Below, one piece after another: positions 23,491 to 33,350 of a stretch of 64,000 nucleotides of DNA. The stretch is from Pictodentalium vernedei (Eukaryota > Mollusca > Scaphopoda > Dentaliida > Dentaliidae): the NCBI GenBank assembly GCA_031216915.1, contig CM062290.1, forward strand, positions 253,710,581 through 253,774,580. The letters run 5' to 3'. A program made the position numbers and the translations under genes. The stretch's first letter is position 1, and each line of letters starts with the position of its first letter. The notes beneath the pieces are model-generated. The model did no database searches. It worked only from the letters and a program-made list of their open reading frames with translations, and was not told the DNA's origin.

Positions 23491-24056
23491 AATCAACTCT
23501 TGTGGGATGTTACTATCTTTTAAGGCTTGGGCCAGCACTTCCCATTCCTTGGGCTGGAATGTCTTCCGTCTTCTAAGTAAATCGTTTAGAAGATCAGTCA
23601 CATTCTACCCTAGCACCGTTTGATCCTTGTGGATCAGTTCACCCTTCTCGATCCAAGATATGTTTGGTTCGTTCTTAATACGACTCAATAATAACTTTGC
23701 TTTTTTCCTCATCATCATTGGAACTGAATCCAAAATGTCTTGGTCTGAACTCTACCTTCCGATTTCTACTTTGCTGCGTCGAGGTCCACCACCTTCTCCT
23801 GAAATGTTAGATATCGTTGCAAGACTTGATTATATCGAGTCATCTTTTCTTCTGTGGGGAGGAAAGGAGCATCGAGAATATCTCTCATTTCTCGATCCAA
23901 AGACGAGACAGCCATTCCAGTTGGTTGCCTGATCAATGGAGTGTTTTGTTGGCGTTCCAGTAATTTTGGTTCTATCAAAGCCATTTTCTTTGCATATTCC
24001 ATCATCCAAAAATACCCATGGCCATACTCAGTGACATAGGTGGTAATAGAGCACAC
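23491..24056 (-). pseudogene. Conserved Polinton-associated protein, decayed
   Basis: From 24056 the minus strand gives KKMALIEPKLLERQQ, then SSLDREMRDIL and YNQVLQRYLTFQEK, ending at a stop near 23766. In another frame it continues through LLLSRIKNEPNISWIEKGE (about 23700-23640) and then DLLNDLLRRRKTFQPKEWE to PQELI at 23491. I recognise this order from a conserved protein of unknown role encoded in animal Polintons, from memory and without a database check. At least two frameshifts separate the three pieces. The last piece joins the tyrosine-recombinase remnant without a stop. It lies downstream of the small gene and ATPase on the same strand, consistent with one Polinton gene block. Confidence 0.6.
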
Positions 24057-24331
24057 AAGAATCCCCCTTTCTCCAAGATCTGCTTCTTCCTTTTGTCAGA
24101 GATACCCTCCTTTGCTTTGCAACGGCTCTCACTAAACGTTTCTGAAAAAACTAGTTTGGGTTTCTGAGCTTAGGTGAGTGGTACTGCACCATTCACGATA
24201 TTAGAGGCCCAGTCACACAGACACGTTATGAAATCTTTATCGGCGTATCGGAGAATGGATTTGACTAGTACTGGGTTCGATTTTACCAGAAGCTTGAGAA
24301 TCGCGATGTTACGCTTGAGACGGTCAGACAT
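24027..24331 (-). pseudogene. Small basic Polinton virion-protein-like gene, decayed
   Basis: A minus-strand ATG at 24331 opens SDRLKRNIAILKLLVKSN and continues to NGAVPLT before a stop. In the same frame after the stop the sequence reads DKRKKQILEKGGFLCALL. A basic central part and a KGGF-L-ALL-type hydrophobic end occur in a small protein of animal Polintons/adintoviruses thought to be virion-associated; this assignment is from memory of the pattern. The gene sits 34 bp downstream of the ATPase and slightly overlaps the next gene, a compact virus-like arrangement. Confidence 0.5.
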
Positions 24332-24365
24332 GATTCTTGACTCGAGGGCAGACTTGCTGACCCTT

Positions 24366-24965
24366 TTATACCTTTCGGGGATACACGTATTGGATTTCTC
24401 CTGGGAAAATTTGAGTTCTCAATCTCATATGTTCAGGACTGTCCTGTTTGAGATCGATTAAAAGGTAACCATACTGACCCGACATGGCCTCTTCGAAAAC
24501 TTCTCTTAGAAACTTGGAATGGCCAGGGTACATCTGGGCTGCCAAATGTGTGATCTGGGAACGATCCAGAGAATTCTTAAACAAGACCATGTATTGACTA
24601 TTGAGAGCCACAGTTCTGTGGACTCGTTGAATAAATTTTGAATGATGTACATGACACTGATATTACGATGATGACTACCTTTGGTAAACAATTTAAACAC
24701 TCGAACATCAGCATCGAGCATCAGATCATCCAAGATGATTAAAGAATCAGATTTGGACCCTCTACAAATTCTGCTTGGGGCAAGGTATGGTATAGTGATT
24801 GTCATTCACTATAACGCCAAATAATGTGATTAGGGGTGGGTGTGATAATTCCTTGAATGTGTTGAATAACACGATTCACAAAGGATGATTTACCACTACC
24901 AGTAGGACCGCACATTAAACAAGTAAATGGATGCTTCCAGCTAGGATCCCTGTTTACCTAAGAAT
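24366..24965 (-). pseudogene. Polinton packaging ATPase (FtsK/HerA type), decayed
   Basis: On the minus strand a Walker A motif, CGPTGSGKSSF, is encoded at about 24877-24912. A stop follows near 24810, then SDSLIILDDLM (Walker B with DD) and LFTKGSHHRNISVMYIIQNLF in the next frame. After a frameshift near 24610 come NSQYMVLFKNSLDRSQITHL, AAQMYPGHSKFL and YGYLLIDLKQ. This is the order of the A32-like genome-packaging ATPase of Polintons, about 200-250 residues. The N-terminus is unclear; a TATAAAAGG box lies upstream at about 24985-24993 (minus strand). At least two breaks make it non-functional. An LTR element starts 100 bp upstream and interrupts the Polinton. Confidence 0.85.
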
Positions 24966-25062
24966 ATGATCTACTCACCCTTTTATACGTTTCGTCCTTG
25001 CCCAAGGGAGCTCATCAGGTGGCTTAGGGGCTACCACGAGAACAGTGGGGTACTTACAGTCC

Positions 25063-26238
25063 TCTGTCAAGGTGATAGCTAAAAGTTGCGATTTTGTGCA
25101 AACGTGCATATATCTTTGATACTTTTTCTCGTTCGGGCCAAGGTATAAGAATGTGCCTTTATATAACGGGCCCCGAAAATCGATTTGTCGCTTGAACTGG
25201 CCGGCAATAACTCAAACTCTCATAATTGAGCTTGACATTTAATGTCCATTATGGCGCATTTGTTGAACGTCAAATGGGCTATCTGATCGAAGATGTATTC
25301 TTCTGTTGTCATTATCTGGGTAATTATTTGTTGTTAGACCTAGGTCCATTCATCGTACCATGCTTGAGATATGAGCGTGACCCACTTTCAAAACATTTTG
25401 GCCACGCCCACGTTTTACGTAAAAATGCATGTATGGACTTTGGGAATGCATTAGGGGTCCAAAACTGGACCCCCAGGTGACCTTGACCTATATTTTGAAC
25501 CTCTATCGAGTGTCGACTCATTTGGTGTTGGTCCCAGATCTATGCATCATACCATGCCTGAGATATGAGCGTGGCCCACTTTCAAAAATTTTGACCGCGC
25601 CTACTTTTTTGGCGTAAAAATGCATGCATAAACTTCAGGAATGCTTTAGAGGGTCAAAAAAATGTGATTTCCAGCAATTCTGAAAAATGTCCTCAATGTC
25701 CCCTAGATGACCTAGAAGAAGATTAAAAAAAAGAAAAAAAAAGAAAAAGAAACCGTACAAAAACAATAGTCTGTGTGTTTCACACAGACTAATTAAGATA
25801 GACTAAGCGGCCAAGTTCAATAGAGGCATTAAACTGAGAACTGATGTTCTGGCAATCTAAATAAAAATCGGGGAGTTTCTCGAAAAATTAATTCCAGCCA
25901 ATTCAAGTCTGAAGGTGTGCAGGGCTGTGTGTCGTTGCGTGAAGGTGGGGATGTCCCATGCCATAGGTTAAGGGAGGTGCCGCACCGGTGCGAAAGCACA
26001 GGCACGTTGTGACGTAGGGGGACCACGGAGCTCATATTTACAAAAGGAGCAGTCGCGGACCAAGTCGGGGGCCATATATAAGAATAGGATCAGAAACACG
26101 AAGTACGAGCTCGAGGAGCTAATTTGCATTTAGGTAAACGGCATTACCTATTTTAGGAGGCAAGCCATACGGAGACAGAGTAGGCTTTGCCTGTATGAAC
26201 ATTATTCTGAGACAAACGTAAGGGAGAATTTAACTCCA
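25063..26238 (+). repeat. 5' LTR of a Gypsy-like retrotransposon
   Basis: The stretch begins TGTCAAGGTGATAGCTAAAA and ends ...AACTCCA. Two blocks of it (25063-25325 and about 25796-26035) recur in order and orientation at 30495-30755 and 30903-31115. The LTR starts with TG and ends with CA. It is followed at once by a plausible primer-binding site, and gag lies downstream. A segment at about 25326-25790 is absent from the other LTR and contains two ~195-bp repeats. Confidence 0.75.
25350..25660. repeat. Two ~195-bp tandem units inside the 5' LTR
   Basis: TGAGATATGAGCGTG(A/G)CCCA is at 25364 and 25559. Each copy is followed by ACTTTCAAAA, a CACGCCC/CGCGCCT block and GTAAAAATGCATG. The 3' LTR lacks this segment, so it was inserted in one LTR or lost from the other. 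Confidence 0.75.
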
Positions 26239-26256
26239 TTGGTGGCGACTGCTTGT
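26239..26256 (+). promoter_or_regulatory. Candidate tRNA primer-binding site of the LTR element
   Basis: TTGGTGGCGACTGCTTG follows the CA end of the 5' LTR directly. A TTGGTGGC start at this position is common in animal Gypsy elements. The tRNA cannot be named from the sequence alone. Confidence 0.5.
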
Positions 26257-26271
26257 GTGAAAAGCGTCAAG

Positions 26272-26620
26272 TTATTTATTTATTTATTGGTGTTTAAGGT
26301 CACATATTTCTGCACAATGGCTAATCATGACCGCGACAGTTTTATGGGTGGAGGAAGCCGGAGTACCCGGAGAGAACCACCGAGCAACGGCGAGCAACTG
26401 TCAGCTCCCCAACATACTGACTTCACACAAGCAGGGTTAGCATTGGTTGAAGACAGGTGCACCATCGACGTGCAGTACGCCATTGTACACAACGCCACCG
26501 TGCCCCCACGTGGGCAATGGGGGTGAAGTGTCTTGCCCAAGGACACAACGCGGTTGCCGCAGGTGGGATTCGAACCGAGGACCTCTCTGCACTTCTACCA
26601 ACTGAGCCACCGCGCCCCCC
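26272..26620 (-). mobile_element. tRNA-derived SINE copy 2, near-intact
   Basis: Read on the minus strand from 26620, the head has an A-box TGGCTCAGTTGG and a perfect B-box GGTTCGAATCC. The core TGTGTCCTTGGGCAAGACAC follows, then a body shared with the SINE at 11408, and the element ends in (AAAT)n at 26272. The 11-bp duplication AAAGCGTCAAG flanks it exactly (26261-26271 and 26621-26631). Both internal RNA polymerase III boxes look intact. The TCCTTGGGCAAGACACTT core is shared by broadly distributed animal SINEs; I suspect the MetaSINE group but cannot verify it. It lies in the untranslated leader of the Gypsy-like element, in opposite orientation. Confidence 0.93.
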
Positions 26621-27487
26621 AAAGCGTCAAGTAAAGTGACAGTAAGCTAGTAGCAGTGCGACGGCAGTGGTAGAGTGAGATCCCGTCACATATTGGAGGA
26701 AAGGCGTCCCGATAAAGTGACAATACGTTAGTGTCCGTGCAACGGCAGTGAAAGGAGTGAAGTGAAGAGGAGAACAAGGAACAAACACCCGCGAAAAGGA
26801 GGAAAAACAGCGACAACAGAGAATGCGGGCCCGCAAGTGATTCAAAAACTGTCGGTAGGGGTGATTGACGTTTTGTATTCTTATTCTTGTGGATTCCATG
26901 TAAGTCAGGAATTATCATATTTATTTTTTTTTATATGTATTAAAATTGTTGTTCTCAGCGAACCCCTGTTGATTTTTTCGAGGAAAAGTTATTAACCCCT
27001 TCAGGATAAGAGCTACCCCAACAAAAGTGAAACGGGCGGGTTCGTCACGGTGAGACATACGTTCACGCACGGATTCAGGCGACACTCTTTGAGTTTGGCT
27101 GAATACGCGGCGTGAATCTATTTCTTCCAACAGCGACAAAGCCCCGGTTTCCCGGACATCTGGCGAGGCTATCACAAGGATCTTCCTAAAAGGTAACAAT
27201 TGAAAAGCTCAAAATCAACAGGCTCACTCAATAACAATTTTAATACATGCTTGCGTTTTAAGTTTCATACAGGTTGCCGCATTCAAATGTTAATAATTTT
27301 CATAAGTTGTATAGGCGTTAACCATTGGTTAAATTAGCTTTTAAATTCGATCGGCCAATTTAAAATACCGGTGGTGGAAATTCTCGCCTAATAATAGGAC
27401 GCAGTGTGGGGTAGGCAATAATTAACCCTTTAGGTCCAAAAAAAAAAAATTCTTTGTGTGTGAAATTTTTAGTGATGAATTTCAATA

Positions 27488-28721
27488 ATGGATACCCCAA
27501 GCCTGGAACAATTGCTTAGTTTGGGAGAGCGGTTGGGCTTCGCGGGTAGTGAACTGCAAAAAATTGTGAGAGATGAACAAAAGCGTGTGGCGAAAGAAAT
27601 GTCTGCAGAGTTAGAGCGTCAGGTTACGTTGAAGCGCGAGGAGGCTGCCCTAAAGGCAGCCGAACGTGAGGAAGAGGTTGAGAGGGCTGAGCGAGAGGCA
27701 GCACAAAGAGCTGCAGAGCGAGCGAGAGAAAGAAATACATGTTGAGCGCGAAAGAGCTGAAAGAGAAGCTGCGTTAAAGCGAGAAAGGAGAGAGGGAGAG
27801 GCAGCACTAAGAGCTGCGGAGCGAGAGAAGGAGATTCAGGTTGAGCGCGAAAGGTCTGAAAGAGCACGTGAGGAGGCTGAAAGGGCGCGTGAAGAGCATG
27901 AAAGGGTGCGTGAGGAGGCTGAAAGGCAACATGAGAGGGAAATGGAAATTTTAAGGGCTAGGGTGCAGTTACCCGGAGCTAATGGTGGACAGAGTGCAGA
28001 ATGTCCAGTGGGAAATGTGAGGGCACCTTATCCCCAGTTACCAATGTTCAATGAACAGACTGATGACATTGACGCTTACTTACAGAGGTTCGAAAGGTTT
28101 GCTTTAAGTTAGGGTTGGCCGGATGACGCCTGGGGTGTCAGTCTTAGTCCGCTGCTGGCGGGCAAGTCGCTACAAGTATATGTCAGCATTTCCCCGGATC
28201 GAGCTAACGAGTACGGTGAGCTGAAAAAGGCTATATTTAAGAGGTACCAGCTCACTGAGGAGGAGTTCAGGACGAAATTCCGAGAATGTAAGGCTGAGAA
28301 GGGTGAAAGTGTGTACCAGTTTGTGTCAAGGGCCACAAGATATCTCGACAGATTAGTCGAATTACCTGAAATTGAAGAGTCATTTCCCTCCCTGAAAGAC
28401 ATACTTATCAGGGAGCAGTTTATTTCACCGTGTCCCCCCGAGATGGCACTGTTTGTTAAGGGGAGGAAGCCAAGTAGGGTGGAGGAAATGACTCGGGTGG
28501 CCGAGCAGTATTTGGAGACTCAAGGGGGAGGTCTGACCCAGGATAGGTCGGGCAGGAATGCGAGTAACGTGGCTGCAAAGGCATCCGCTAGGAACCCAAG
28601 CCCCGAGCCGGAAAGTTCCAGGGGGGATCAGAGAGGGTCAGGGCCCAGGGACACAACTTGCTTTGTGTGCAATATGAAGGGGCACCTGGCCAGGGACTGT
28701 TGGCGGAAGGCTATGACATGA
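27488..28721 (+). pseudogene. Gypsy-like gag, two breaks
   Basis: The frame opens MDTPSLEQLLSLGERLG and runs into a long Glu/Arg-rich coiled coil (roughly residues 40-150). It is broken by a frameshift near 27738 but continues in the next frame. A capsid-type segment follows with YPQLPMFNEQTDDIDAYLQ, then an in-frame TAG at 28110, then AIFKRYQLTEEEFRTKF, SVYQFVSRATRYLDRL and EMTRVAEQYLE. A CCHC zinc knuckle, CFVCNMKGHLARDC, lies at about 28657-28698, and the stop is near 28721. The length without the breaks, about 410 residues, is normal for gag. The coiled coil probably drives assembly (inference). The aspartic protease follows in another frame after ~260 bp. Confidence 0.88.
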
Positions 28722-28979
28722 GATCAAACAGGTACCCAGCAAGGAATGGGAGGAGGGACCCGTCCCCGATCAGTAGTGGCCGGAGAAGTAATTCGATACA
28801 GCCTGTGGAGAGGAGGCAGACAGCGACATTTTGCCAAACAGTTGGGCCAGATTGCGCCGAGCATTAGAGGCTGGGCAGCTCAAGCTTGAAGGGGGTGGGG
28901 GGGGGGGGTGGGGGCAGGTAATGCCCATAATTAGTGGAATGCGCGAGGGATACTCCTCTCTTGGTAAAAAAATGAGGAG

Positions 28980-29396
28980 ATGCCGGTTTACCCATCGTAT
29001 GTGGGTGACCGAGAAGGCCGTATGTTACGGGACACAGGGTGCAGTAGCGCGGCGGTGAAGAGGGAACTCGTTAGCGGCGGGAGGCTAACAGGGCACGACC
29101 ACACGTGCGTGCTAATAAATGGGACGATTAGGAGGTTCCCCCTTGCGAGGGTGAGGGTGGATACCCCTTTCTATAGCGGTGAGGTAGAGGCAATGTGTAT
29201 TGAGACGCCCATCTATGACTTCGTACTTGGGAACATTCCCGGGGTATGTTTAGAAACCGACATAGTCGGAGGGGAAGGCATCCAAAGGGGCATCGGGTGC
29301 GGTCTCCCGAGCCTAAGCAGCGGAGGCAGTGCGGCCGGTAAAATCACTGAAGGGACCAGTGGAGCAGCCAATGTATGTGGACGAAATGGGGCATAG
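28980..29396 (+). pseudogene. Retropepsin-type aspartic protease remnant of the Gypsy-like element
   Basis: The frame contains YVGDREGRMLRDTGCSSAAV with the catalytic DTG near residues 18-20. It continues with LINGTIRRFPLARVRVDTPF and IYDFVLGNIPGVCLETD, the flap and C-terminal parts typical of Gypsy protease. It then runs into EGTSGAAN and stops near 29396. Reverse transcriptase, RNase H and the integrase core should follow but do not; the next recognisable piece is the integrase tail. The start ATG is nominal because protease is normally part of a polyprotein. Confidence 0.8.
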
Positions 29397-29596
29397 TAAG
29401 GATCGGTACGGAAGTAGATCAAAAGGTGACCGTGCTCCGGCCCACAAAGTTAAGTAGACTGCAGTTACAGTGGGAGGGGCTATACACTGTAACAAAAATA
29501 ATGGCCAACGGTCATTACCGAGCAGACATTGATGGATGTGGAGTAGTTTACCACGCACGGTTTTTGCGGAGAAGCCAAAATATAAAGGATGCTTAA
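29397..29596 (+). pseudogene. Integrase C-terminal tail of the Gypsy-like element
   Basis: The frame gives TEVDQKVTVLRPTKLSRLQL, then QWEGLYTVTKIMANGHYRAD and GVVYHARFLRR before a stop at about 29596. A W-x-GPY-type strand and a YHA-x-LL(K/R)R ending are typical of the last domain of Gypsy integrase. It follows the protease directly, so about 2.5-3 kb of pol (reverse transcriptase, RNase H, most of integrase) is missing. Confidence 0.75.
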
Positions 29597-30494
29597 CCTA
29601 CGCGAACTGCGGGGAGGGGGGAGGGGAGTGGTGGGGGGGGGGGTGTTACATTGGGCCAGGAGAGGCTGCAAGAGGTGGCCGGAGTAGCCACAGTATGGCA
29701 TCAAAGACGTCAGGGTAGGAGGGTCCCAGGGACTTGGAAAGGGGCATCCTAGGGAGGACTGGAAGTTAATCTACAGAGCGTTGCCTCTGAGGCAGCGAGC
29801 TCTGGTACGGCAGGTGTTGGGCGTGAAGATGAGTGGGTTCCATGGTGGGAGACACGCCCAAAGGATAGACCCCGGTGGAGGGGCAGAGGGGCTCTCTAGG
29901 AAATGGTAAGGGTCCCATCGGACATGGGAATATGTGGAGGTAGTGCATAATGGGGCACGTAACCCGCTGACGGACATGAGCCGGGCGGGAGCCACCCTAT
30001 CCGAGGATGGGGGCAAGTTAGTGAGATAATTGGAGGTGGGGCAAGGGGCCCATCGGCTGGCTTGGGCCAGGGTGGATACCCTTTGCTAATTTTGTTTACG
30101 CAGATGATGCGTGGGTGTATATAGAAACAGATGAGTCTATGATAGAGTAGTGTTATATTTTGCGATGGAGAGAGAGAGTGTATAGGGGGACCTGTTGGCT
30201 ACATGTGTACCAACGGGCCACTTCCTATTGTGTGCCAGCGCAAAGTTAATGTGAGTTGTGGATAGACTCATAGGTTCCAAAGGGGAACTGGGCTAAATTA
30301 CTGGAGAGTTATTTGTAGTGCGAATCAGTGTGCGCATGCGTGTGACTGTGCGTGTAAAAATTGCGAGTATTTGGTGTAACAGTAGAGCGAGATTGTGAGT
30401 TAGCTCTAAGAGAAAAGTGCGAAAGTGGATGCACATGAATGCTATCCCCTTGGTGTTTGTGGAACAACTGAGAGTATATTCCTTGGTAGGGGGT
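29597..30494 (+). other. 3' untranslated part of the Gypsy-like element
   Basis: About 900 G-rich bases without a gene, starting with a G-homopolymer (about 29616-29643). It ends in a purine-rich stretch, TTGGTAGGGGG (30484-30494), directly before the 3' LTR, the place of the polypurine tract. Confidence 0.55.
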
Positions 30495-31121
30495 TGTCAA
30501 GGTGATAACTAAAAGTTGTGATTTTGTGTAAAAGTGAGTATATCTTTGATAATTTTTCTCGTTCGGGCCAAGGTATAAGAATGTGCGTTTATATAACGGG
30601 CCCCGAAAACCGATTTATCACTTGAACTGGCCGGCAATAACTCAAACTCTCGTAACTGAGCTTGACATTTAAGGTCCATTATGGCACATTTGTTGAACGC
30701 CGTATGGGCTATCTGATCAAAGAGGTATTCTTCTGTTGTCATTATCTGAGTAATTGTGGCCAGTCAATATTTAATTGTTGTAAATACGGTAGATCGCATG
30801 TGTTCTGGACACACACCCATATTACGCATCTATCCTGTCTCCGAAATGTCAAAAGATTCCAAAATGCGAGTCTTTCAAAGAAACTTAAAAACGAGTATTA
30901 AATTAAGATAGATCTAAGAGGCCAAGTTCAATAGAGGCATTAAACTGAGAATTAATGTTCTGGCAATCCAAATATCGAAAAATTCATTCCAGCCAATTCC
31001 AGTCTGAAGGTTTGCAGGGCTGTGTGCCGTTGCATGTGGGTGGGGATGTCCCATGTCATAGGTTAGAGGTGGTGCCGTATCGGTGCGAAACTATAGGCAT
31101 GCTGTGTCGTTGGAGGCCACA
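30495..31121 (+). repeat. 3' LTR of the Gypsy-like element, truncated
   Basis: It starts TGTCAAGGTGATAACTAAAA and follows the 5' LTR through TTCTTCTGTTGTCATTATCT. After 145 bp of its own sequence it resumes at AAGAGGCCAAGTTCAATAGA. Similarity ends near 31121, well before the AACTCCA end of the 5' LTR. Next, 31122-31190 instead matches an internal part of the element at 27106-27170 (GTGAATCTATTTCTTCCA, CGACAAAGCCCCGGTTTCCC). This points to rearrangement after insertion. Confidence 0.75.
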
Positions 31122-31432
31122 GAATACGCGGTGTGAATCTATTTCTTCCAGCAGCGACAAAGCCCCGGTTTCCCGGACATCCTCTAACGCAACGATGTTA
31201 GGAAAATACACATAGTACTTACCATTGATGGTTAGTACTGACTTGGGGCAGTTCAAGCTATATAATCCCGTTCTGAAGATGAAGATTACATAACTTGAGT
31301 GCATTACCACTTTTTTTTTCTTCTTTTTCTTTTTCTACTTTTTTCTTCTTTTTCTTTCTTTTTTCTATAAAATTATGCACAACTTTACATCGTTGCAGAC
31401 TTCATGGACTCTATCACTAAATCCATAATACA

Positions 31433-31603
31433 TCACATCTGTTCATTTGTGAGAGGTTTCTCAAACAGTTCTTCAAATTCAGCTTGCACGGGTGGTGGGT
31501 TCATAGATGAAAAGCTCTCGTGCCTCATTAAATATACAGTGTCTTTGTTAACTCTTTCAAGTGCTTCATTGAAACATGTTATAATATTCTCTTCTTGAGA
31601 CAT
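31433..31603 (-). CDS. Small unknown ORF, divergent from the Polinton capsid block
   Basis: An uninterrupted 56-codon frame runs from ATG at 31603 to TGA at 31433, opening SQEENIITCFNEALERVN and ending EELFEKPLTNEQM. It is acidic and probably helical. It diverges from the capsid genes that begin 70 bp away, so it may be a small Polinton gene sharing their promoter region. I do not recognise a family and it could be chance. Confidence 0.3.
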   Translation of the reverse strand: MSQEENIITCFNEALERVNKDTVYLMRHESFSSMNPPPVQAEFEELFEKPLTNEQM

Positions 31604-31672
31604 CGACTCTGTTGTTAAAGACGAATGTTATGGCTGCATGGTAGATCACCCAAGTCAACTACAGCATAATGT

Positions 31673-31933
31673 ATGCCTCATGATGTGGGAAGACAGCTCG
31701 TTAAAAAAGGAGCAGTATTCGCTGGAGATGTCATCAAAGGGAAAAATGTGAAACAGGAAGCGATCAACAGACTCAAAGAAGCTGGTCCGAAAGCTTGGAA
31801 TGAAGTGGTGGGTGGCTCGAAGCCACTCGGCCGCAAAGGTATAAAAAGGCATGCAGCACATGCAGCACGCACTGCCAGTAAATCGAAAAAAAGGAAAGAG
31901 AGCAGTATAGTCGTAAGACTTTTTCGGTGCGTA
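31673..31933 (+). pseudogene. Polinton minor virion-protein-like gene, decayed
   Basis: The frame reads GRQLVKKGAVFAGDVIKGKN, VKQEAINRLKEAG and then a basic tail, RTASKSKKRKE. A short protein with a 'GDVI/L-GKN-LK-A' segment and a lysine-rich end occurs just upstream of the capsid gene in many animal Polintons and adintoviruses; the comparison is from memory. The normal stop is missing, so the frame runs on into the capsid start at 31934. The N-terminus may extend upstream, since an ATG near 31629 is followed at once by a stop. Confidence 0.5.
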
Positions 31934-32806
31934 ATGTCTCTCATCAACGACAAATCCAGTGAGTGTGTAAATAGTGAACTCAACTTATTTTCAATACCAC
32001 CAACACAGACCAGCATGGAACATGGACAATGCGTGGAACACGGACCATTGGCCACTATATATATAATGGAGCAGCAATCACAAATGACGCCAAAGTGGGT
32101 CAATTTATGGATGCATTCCCTATTCAGTCAAATCGACATCAGTTTGAATGAGAAACTGGTGTCTCCTTCCAACAACACTTACCATTACAGAGCCTACATA
32201 TAGACTTTGTTAAGTTATGGACCAGCAGCCCAAAGGTCACGATTGACTAATGCATTATTGTACAAGGACACGACTGGCCACATGGAAGATCCCACAGAAG
32301 ATAACACGAGAAAAAGTTTACGGGTGAAAGTAAAGTCTTGGACATGGCAGGAAGTTTGCGATTGGATATGTTTTTCCAAACACGTTAACAACGACGCCTT
32401 CAATGGCAATTTTTCAAAGAATCCATACAATTTTAAAAACTACAATTTCAGTTACTTTGCTCTGTACGTAGACGGACAACAGATTCCTGCAAAACCCCTA
32501 CAACCTCGATTCGATTAACAAGAAGTGGTGAGATGTTATGCAACCCTGTTACAAGGAACCCGACAGATGTATGAGAATGAAGGAAACCACATTAGTCGAG
32601 AGGAGTATATAAAATGATACACGCTGTTCTTGTTTGACCTAACTCCAGATCTATCACATGGACAACACTTCGATTTAGTGAAGAGAGGAAATTTGAGACT
32701 GGAAGATCCGTTGCCGAACACGATCATCGTATTTGTGCGTGCAGAATTCCAAAACATCACAGAAGTGGACAAGAACAGACAAGTCACTTTCGATTACTCG
32801 ACATGA
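31934..32806 (+). pseudogene. Polinton major capsid protein, decayed and internally deleted
   Basis: It opens MSLINDKSSECVNSELNLFS followed by IPPTQTSMEHGQ, a typical N-terminus of the Polinton hexon-like protein. After a frameshift and deletion comes NLWMHSLFSQIDISLNEKLV, then TYHYRAYI, a TAG stop (near 32201) and TLLSYGPAAQRSRLTNALLY. A larger internal deletion near 32290-32340 joins to NDAFNGNFSKNPYNFKNYNF and LYVDGQQIPAKPLQP. The end, YTLFLFDLTPDLSHGQHFDL to VTFDYST, follows a TGA near 32618. The remaining ~290 codons are about 60% of the usual 450-500. The stop overlaps the protease start (ATGA at 32803). Confidence 0.85.
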
Positions 32807-33254
32807 ACACGTTGCAGTTGGAAAACGCCCTCCGATCAGATGATTGTTTGATGAGAATTTGTTTAGGCGTATTTGCAAGAAACAGATTACCAAGAAGATT
32901 ACCAGATCACAGACCAGTGGCTTTGATAGCCAACACAGATCCAGAACACAGAAAGGGAGAACTTGGGTTGCTCTCCTCGTGATCCATAAAGACCTGAGCC
33001 ACAAAGATGCAGAATACTTTGACTCTTATGGATTACCACCAAGACACAGACCATTCCACAGTTTTCTCAAGAAGAATTTCAGATATTGGAAATACAACAA
33101 AAAACATCTTCAAGGATCGTTACCAATGTGTGGACAATATTGCTTGTTTTATCTCAAACATCGCTGTCGATGTGCATCAATGGACAAAATAGTCGGTATG
33201 TTTACAACCGATCTAATAGACAATGACCTATTGGTTGATGACGTCATAAATTAA
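32803..33254 (+). pseudogene. Adenain-like cysteine protease of the Polinton, one frameshift
   Basis: It starts MNTLQLENALRSDDCLMRIC in the ATGA overlap with the capsid gene and stays open to about 32960. There a one-base loss shifts the frame at the place of the expected catalytic His-Trp. In the new frame it continues TWVALLVI, then AEYFDSYGLPP (acidic residue), MCGQYCLFYLKHRC (oxyanion Gln and nucleophile Cys) and ends VDDVIN at 33254. About 150 residues in all, close to the usual 150-200. In Polintons this enzyme is taken to mature capsid proteins. Apart from the frameshift it is the best preserved Polinton gene here. Confidence 0.88.
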
Positions 33255-33284
33255 ATCTGCCACTAGATGTCGCTGCAACAAAGA

Positions 33285-33297
33285 AAAACTATAAAAG
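33285..33297 (+). promoter_or_regulatory. TATA box candidate before the 33351 ORF
   Basis: ACTATAAAAGG lies about 60 bp upstream of the ATG at 33351, within the 96-bp gap after the protease. A similar box precedes the Polinton ATPase on the other strand. Confidence 0.4.
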
Positions 33298-33350
33298 GAA
33301 CGTTTCCAGCGAAAATTGTCATCATCCATTCACACTTCTGACATCAGAGC

